NCBI GenBank assembly: GCA_024734495.1 | Contig: JALMQS010000153.1 | Span: 6,349,294 to 6,413,293 of the forward strand | Reading direction: 5' to 3' | Source: Forficula auricularia | Lineage: Eukaryota; Arthropoda; Insecta; Dermaptera; Forficulidae | Length of the DNA stretch: 64,000 nucleotides | Shown: one piece after another, positions 59,106 through 64,000 of the stretch | Numbering within the stretch: the stretch's first letter is position 1 | Layout: each line of letters opens with the position of its first letter | The notes under the pieces: model-generated | Told to the model about the DNA's origin: nothing | Seen by the model: the letters and a program-made list of their open reading frames with translations, nothing else | Database searches by the model: none | Made by a program: the position numbers and the translations under genes

Positions 59106-59431
59106 TCACTCAAAGATTAAAATCTTCATTTCTAAATCTATATATACCTATTATATGTATAACCTATATAATGCACAATTATTTTAATAAGATAAATATA
59201 ATTCAATTGAAAAAGAAATTTCCAAACGAAGAATTTTTAAAAAGAGCACCACCATCTTTCTTCTCAGAACATGATTTTGCTTGGTTTCTTATGGAGTATG
59301 CCTAATATTAAAAAATTGAGTCACTGGATTTTGGTAGTCTCCGACCCCTTTGTTTGAATGTTGAATTCATCTAGGAAAAACAAATTTGGAAATTTCTCCC
59401 TCGAATGTATGAATGTACGATGTTGAAGAAA

Positions 59432-59452
59432 GGAAGAGAGAGAGAGAGAGAG
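59432..59452 (+). repeat. (GA)n microsatellite
   Basis: About ten GA units just upstream of the last exon. Confidence 0.8.
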
Positions 59453-59579
59453 AACTATAGTAGTCTAGACAATATTCCTTGCTACGGCTGGTTAAGCCGG
59501 ATGGGTGATCAGCCACTCTGTACCAGAAAGATTGGTCGAGATGATTGATCCAGGTGGAAACGCCGCCATGGTGTTGCAG

Positions 59580-59697
59580 CAGCGGCGGCGGGGGCGCGAC
59601 CGGAAGTGGCCACCACGGTTCCTCGGCAGCAGGGGGCTATGGACCCTCAGGTGGTGGATTCAGCCGAAGGGCCGTACGCTACCAGTACCGCAAATGA
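59580..59697 (+). CDS. Osiris-family protein, exon 3 (Gly-rich C-terminus)
   Basis: Of the three frames here only one gives a Gly/Ser/His-rich tail (GGGGATGSGHHGSS...GGYGPSGGGFSRR) that continues the His-Gly end of exon 2. It stops at TGA 59695. Phase 2 from exon 2 requires an acceptor that leaves one base first. TTGCAG|C at 59580 does so and completes a Ser; three bases later CAG|C does so too. The polypyrimidine tract is poor, which weakens the call. The AQxLAY-type motif found near the end of many Osiris proteins is absent. Another last exon cannot be excluded. The 101-codon frame at 59606 is a shadow. Confidence 0.6.
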
Positions 59698-59936
59698 AGT
59701 GGGACCCGGCCGAACCAAGATGAACCTTCAACTTCAAGCAGGCAGATCTCAGCATGCAACATTGTCACCCGAGTCATTTGGAGGGTCATTAAACACGCAG
59801 AAACATTTTCTACCTACTCCACTCCCGATATTAGCATCAGCGTCAACAAATACTCCGCTCACAACAACAACAACAACATCATACCCTAAAGACAAGTGCA
59901 CCAAAAATTAATCAGGTGGAATACACAAGCAATTTC

Positions 59937-59942
59937 AATAAA
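59937..59942 (+). terminator. Poly(A) signal AATAAA of the Osiris-family gene
   Basis: AATAAA lies about 240 bases after the stop codon, following a CAA-rich 3' untranslated region. Cleavage would be near 59960. Confidence 0.5.
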
Positions 59943-59964
59943 ATACAAGAAATGGAACTAGTCG

Positions 59965-61047
59965 ATTAAACAACAACAACAACACAAACAAAGGGACATA
60001 ATTGTCCACAAAGACTCAACAGAAACCACGAATGTACAAAGCTAGATTATAGTTTTATCTTTTACTTTTATGACATTAATAATTAGCAGGACCAGTGGAA
60101 CTACTATATGTCCCTCTATTATGTAAATAAGGACTTCAAAAATAAAATACAAGTTAAGATAGTTAAATATAAAATGACAAGAGATCAAATGACGAAAGAA
60201 ATTAATGCAATTTTTAAATACAAAATTTATACTAATAAGAAAGGAGGAAAAACTTAGATGAAATCAAAGAGCCAAAATAGGATTTTGTTATGTTAAAGAT
60301 AATTTTTTTTTCAATTACATTTCTTCGATGTTTGCGGTCAATAAAAAAATTATTCTATATGTAATGATATATACTATATAGGTTTTAAATGAGAAATGAG
60401 ATACAGTTTCTTTTAACCAAAGAAAGGTTAATAACCTAGTTAATATTGGTCTATGAAGAAGTAACGTTTTTTGTTTTGTTTTTTAGTTAACGGGTTTTAC
60501 ATTGTAATATTTTTTATATACATATATGATAATATACTTTATTTCAAGCCAGAATCGGTCAAAAGGAGAATTAATATATGAAGGGCTCATTTAATAATGA
60601 CAAGCCACATGATTTTTAATAAAAATAAAAATAGTTGCTACCAAAAATCTTTAGTATTTAATTTTAGAGATTTTTTTTAAAGTTAAAAGTCTTATCCTAG
60701 GCTTTTAGTTTTGTGGCTTATCATGTAATAAGCCCTTGATATATAGGTAAAAGGTGGAGGTTTGGGCGGTTCAACCCCATCCCTCCTGAGACATGAAATT
60801 TAATTTACACTAGATACAGACATTAATAGCCCCCATTAACTTTCAGCCAAAAGATATCAGCGGTAGGTTTCACAAATAATTATAAAAATTATTTTTGAAA
60901 CCTAGCAAGTAATTTATTTTTAATTTTAGTAAAGATGTTCCACCTTGAACCTACACTATTCTCCCTGAATAAAAAAGATTCATTTATTGATGTAAATCAT
61001 AGGTAGTTTTTAAGGAATTTGGTGTTGGTACTTGGCGAAACATTTTT
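59965..61047. other. No gene recognised
   Basis: AT-rich intergenic DNA. GGTGTTGGTACTTGGCGAAAC (61020) echoes 44955 and 52150. Nothing else was seen. Confidence 0.5.
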
Positions 61048-61302
61048 TTAAAATTATTGGATAAAAATACTTGGTAGGTTTCACATTAAGATATAAAAAA
61101 TAAAACGAATTTATTTTTGGAGAATCTTTAATCTCGATATATATATTTCGGGTGACTACCCCATCTTCAGGAGAAACAGAAGGATGATGGGTTAGTCACC
61201 CGAAATATATATATCGAGATTAAAGATTCTCAAAAATAAATTCGTTTTATTTTTATATCTTAATGTGAAACCTACCAAGTATTTTTATCCAATAATTTTA
61301 AA
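61048..61302. repeat. 255-bp inverted pair with hammerhead-like motifs
   Basis: AAAATTATTGGATAAAAATA / TATTTTTATCCAATAATTTT bound the pair. The minus-strand motif (61136-61170) reads CTGAAGA, extra T, GGG...CCC helix, GAAAT and an AT-only stem III before ATC. The plus-strand copy (61181-61216) has GGATGATGGG. GAAAC is changed to GAAAT in both. Confidence 0.65.
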
Positions 61303-61305
61303 TCA

Positions 61306-61525
61306 TAGGTGTCAATCTCGAGGCCCGCGGGCCGCATCGTCAATTTTTGCGGCCCCACTGTCAAAGGAAATATTATATTTTTTTATTGTTATTATTATTA
61401 ATTCTATTATATTTAAAAACATAACTAGATTTCTACGAACCCTAAAAGTTTCTTTTACGGCCCTCATAAACTTCACACTTTTTATTTTGGCACAAGTCAC
61501 GCATTGAGTTTGACACCTATGATGT
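61306..61525. mobile_element. hAT-like short element
   Basis: ATAGGTGTCAATCTCGAGG at the left and GAGTTTGACACCTAT at the right are inverted. GGCCCGCGGGCCGCA and GCGGCC/ACGGCCCTC recall hAT MITEs. TTTAAATC and TGTAAATC flank it as an imperfect 8-bp duplication. Confidence 0.6.
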
Positions 61526-61690
61526 AAATCGTAAAATTTTAAAAGAAAAATTTTTATTTTTAGTTGAATTTTTACGTCAAGTATTTGTTGAAGAATTCGC
61601 GAAAGATGGAAGCAGGAATAGATTTCCAGTTCTAAAAAGTACAGAATTATTTATACTTTAGTTTTTTTTTCATTGGGATAATTGAAACAT

Positions 61691-61904
61691 AGAGGCCATT
61701 CATTCAGGGGAGAGGGGGTCTAAGAAAACGTGACGTTCGCACTTAATTAATTTTATTTTAATTTTTTTTCTTAACTTTTCAAATTGTAGAGGTGAGGGTC
61801 TAGCTTTTGTGACGTTTTATTTGTAACGGGGTCCCAGAAAATGTGACGCAGTAGGGGGGTTCAAAAAGGCGAAATTTCGCGTGACGTATTATATGAATGG
61901 CCCC
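61691..61904. mobile_element. MITE with GGCCATTCAT ends
   Basis: GAGGCCATTCATTCAGGGGAG and CGTGACGTATTATATGAATG plus GCCCC are mirrored, and GTGACG(T/C) motifs recur inside. Distantly similar in layout to 22975-23422. Confidence 0.5.
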
Positions 61905-63126
61905 ATACGGGTTAATACTTTAGTAGACTTTCATTTTTAAAGTTCTAAAAAATTTAGTTTCTAGTGTCGATGTCCGGCCCTGATTGAAATATGTATTTTT
62001 ATACTTATTCATTCCATTTTAAAATAGCATTCATTATTTACTACAAATATTTATTTAAAAATTATTCAGACAAAACGACATACTTATAACAGAATAAATG
62101 ACTTGGACAAACTAGGTATACTATTACGTATTGAATTAGCGAATATACCATTATTAAAATATATATTTGGTTGACAAATTGATTAACTGACATAAACTTA
62201 GGTGACATTTTACAAAAGTAAAAATAAAAAACATTATTTTTATCATGTTGATGGTTAGTTAGGATGCGAGTGATATCAGGGATGTTGGTTTCGACGGAAT
62301 TCCATCTTTCATTGACAATACAATATATTATTACCGTAATGTTATAAAATAGACAATTGTGATAGAATAAGCAGAACAATAATCAAGCTCGCTCATATAC
62401 GAATATGAGACCCAACAATTCATGAGAATATTAGTGAAATATAACACTATACATAATAAGTTTCGGATTATCAAACTCATGGAATGTTGTTAGTATTTTA
62501 ATGTTAGAAATTTAGAATAAAGATTATACATTTAAATATTTTAGATGTTAGAATTTAAGCGGTTAAATTGAAGAGAGAGCCTTTTTTACAGGGTTAATTA
62601 ATATGAGATGGAAATTTCCATTTCTTTTTGTAATTTGAAATCACCAACTACACTACGGTGCAACAATAAAAACTTTATTAAATTTAATAGAATATCATTT
62701 TTTTTCGGACTGAAGAACGGCTAATTGAAAGTGTATTTGCCACTTGTCGTTGACTTAGCCCTTGATTAATTAGGCACCCAATTTGAACTGATTGAACTTG
62801 AGAAATATCCATTTTGTATATTTTACCTTTCTATATCCATGATGCTTAATTCAAAATTATTCAATTTATTGATATTTCAAATGGAATTTGATCTTTTATT
62901 AATACTTTATTTAAATTTAAAGTGATATTGAGAAAGTAGGATAATTTGTAATTGTATCTTTTAATTTAATTTTACATAGATATGGTACTATAATGTTTTA
63001 AAATTATAAATTGTGGTGTTTTTTGAGGCTCTTGAAAACCTTGAAAACAGATGTAATGTCTTCGTTAGGAAAAAGGAAATAAAATTTCTTTATATTCTAA
63101 CAAATTTATTTTCATGAAAAATTTAT
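61905..63126. other. No gene recognised
   Basis: Very AT-rich. The 105-codon minus frame at 62062-62379 is unrecognised and compositionally like its background. Confidence 0.5.
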
Positions 63127-63364
63127 GAGACGTTTCGGCGGATATTCTCACGCCATCATCAGTCTGCAAAGGGAAACATATTTAATGAACTAGGTAAGTT
63201 ACTAGAATGCATGTCAATTTCTCAAGATAAAAAGAAGAAAAGTGAGTTCTTTTCTTCTTTTATCTTGAGAATGACTTATGTAATTAGTAACTTACTGTAA
63301 TTAAGAATATGTTTCCCTTGCAGGCTTGATGATGGTGTGAGAATACCCTGCCGAAACGTCTAGT
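63127..63364. repeat. 238-bp inverted pair with hammerhead-like motifs
   Basis: The arms are centred at about 63245 (GAAGAAAA / TTTTCTTC). The minus-strand motif is intact; the plus-strand copy (63325-63360) reads CTTGATGA, with one extra base in the core. Confidence 0.75.
63129..63162 (-). ncRNA. Hammerhead-like motif
   Basis: CTGATGA, extra T, GGCG...CGCC helix with a ten-base loop, GAAAC, GTC. AGA... before and TCT after the core allow a start of stem I (AGACTGATGA...GTCTCA). Confidence 0.6.
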
Positions 63365-63711
63365 GAGTTGTTAGATTGAGATAAAAGATTTTCACTGTCG
63401 ATGGTAACAGAATTGTTTTTATTTTCTGGTTAAAATAAAATAAAAGTTCGTTAGCTAAAATAAAATAACACAATTAAGCAGAACTAGAAGATAATCAAAG
63501 AAATAGCTATAAATAATGGTTATGAAAGCAATTTAATAAGATCAAATGTTAAAAGGTAAAATTCAAAAATCAAATTTAAAAATTCCAAATCTGTTCACAA
63601 GATTCCACAAATTAAAGATCTGCACAAAGCTTAATGTTACCATAATTATGGTAAGATGTCCGAAAGAATAAAGCACAAATTAAAATCTTTAGGGTACGCA
63701 ACAATCTTTAG

Positions 63712-64000
63712 ATCCCATATACATTAGGAAGTGAATTAAGTCAAATTAAAGATAAAATTCCGGAAAATGAAAAATCCGGTGTATATAAATTGACATGCCA
63801 AGATTGCAATGCAACTTATATAGAAAAACGGAAAGAAATTTTATCTATTAGGATCAATGAACACAAGAGAACCTACAAATTAAAATATGAAAATTATGCA
63901 TTTGCAGAGCATTTAAATGCTCACAATCATGATTTTCGAGATCAATCCAAAATTAAATTAATCAAAGAAGTCAATGACCCCTTAATTCTTTCTTTAAAAG
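63712..64000 (+). pseudogene. Penelope-like element protein, GIY-YIG endonuclease fragment (runs off the window)
   Basis: An open frame of 96 codons without an initiation codon reaches the right edge. It contains KSGVYKLTC (the GIY part), CNATYI (the YIG part), a RINEH block with the catalytic Arg, and FAEHLNAHNHDF, the His-rich block that follows in PLE enzymes. In active enzymes this nicks the target DNA to prime reverse transcription. After TYI the usual Gly is Glu here, so this copy may be inactive. A stop precedes 63712 and no reverse transcriptase is visible upstream, so the copy is 5'-truncated. The hammerhead-like pair at 63127-63364 lies 350 bp upstream and may belong to the same insertion. 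Confidence 0.8.

Larger units (their letters stand above)
53702..59579 (+). other. Osiris-family gene intron 2 (about 5.9 kb)
   Basis: The donor is CAG|GTGAGT and the proposed acceptor GTGTTGCAG. It contains a C-rich run near 53865, a G-run at 54466, a tandem array (55150-55740), two MITEs and a mariner derivative. 53760-55140 and 56280-57060 hold only AT-rich DNA in which nothing was recognised. Confidence 0.55.

Noticed and set aside
59606..59911. 101-codon frame after exon 3
   Set aside because: It fits phase only from the 59554 acceptor and gives an Ala/Gln/Thr mixture with no Osiris character; the Gly-rich frame continues the preceding exon better.
62062..62379. 105-codon minus frame
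   Set aside because: Composition equals the AT-rich background and no conserved motif was seen.

Overview
This window looks like AT-rich, repeat-dense nuclear DNA from an insect. Only one conventional host gene can be supported: a three-exon Osiris-family gene (DUF1676, a hexapod-restricted family). It has a TATA box at 34531 and coding exons at 34579-35092, 53410-53701 and 59580-59697, followed by a poly(A) signal at 59937. The splice phases agree and give a secreted protein of about 307 residues. Its first intron is 18.3 kb and its second about 5.9 kb, and both are packed with mobile-element debris. The insect order cannot be decided from what is visible.

Layout. 1-780: endonuclease end of a LINE on the minus strand. 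1020-1841: a non-autonomous Helitron-like unit. 2140-3960: duplicated and fold-back DNA and a hammerhead-like motif. 4195-5045: a hairpin-ended repeat. 5148-8950: a Helitron that keeps the helicase but has lost its Rep domain. 9300-15035: copies of an abundant unclassified repeat (here called family R), a tRNA-derived SINE with intact target duplications and a 639-bp palindrome. 16300-18240: fold-back tRNA-like DNA, a MITE and a 119-bp tandem array. 19119-21296: a minus-strand Helitron carrying a cleanly inserted DNA transposon (19430-20747). 21300-27990: deeply nested elements, including a Penelope-like element (PLE) inside a hAT inside family R. 28000-34450: more R copies and a tRNA-like fold-back. 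34531-59960: the Osiris gene, whose introns hold nested hAT, R, Helitron, mariner and PLE-derived units. 60000-64000: AT-rich DNA, two more PLE-type inverted pairs and a PLE GIY-YIG fragment running off the right edge.

The most interesting recurring signal is a set of hammerhead-ribozyme-like motifs (CTGAWGA core half, short helix, GAAAC core half, then GTC, GTT or TATAGTC). They occur singly and, repeatedly, facing each other in the arms of inverted repeats. One of them lies beside a recognisable PLE endonuclease C-terminus, which ties the motif to Penelope-like retroelements within this window. Most clean copies carry one extra base between the CTGAWGA half and helix II, which departs from the textbook hammerhead.

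A second notable item is the 1318-bp transposon at 19430-20747. It has CACAGGTCTGCG termini, a TTA duplication, a predictable empty site and an orphan protein relic. Everything here was read by eye. Exact repeat edges, family names and all transposon relationships are inferences unless stated otherwise.
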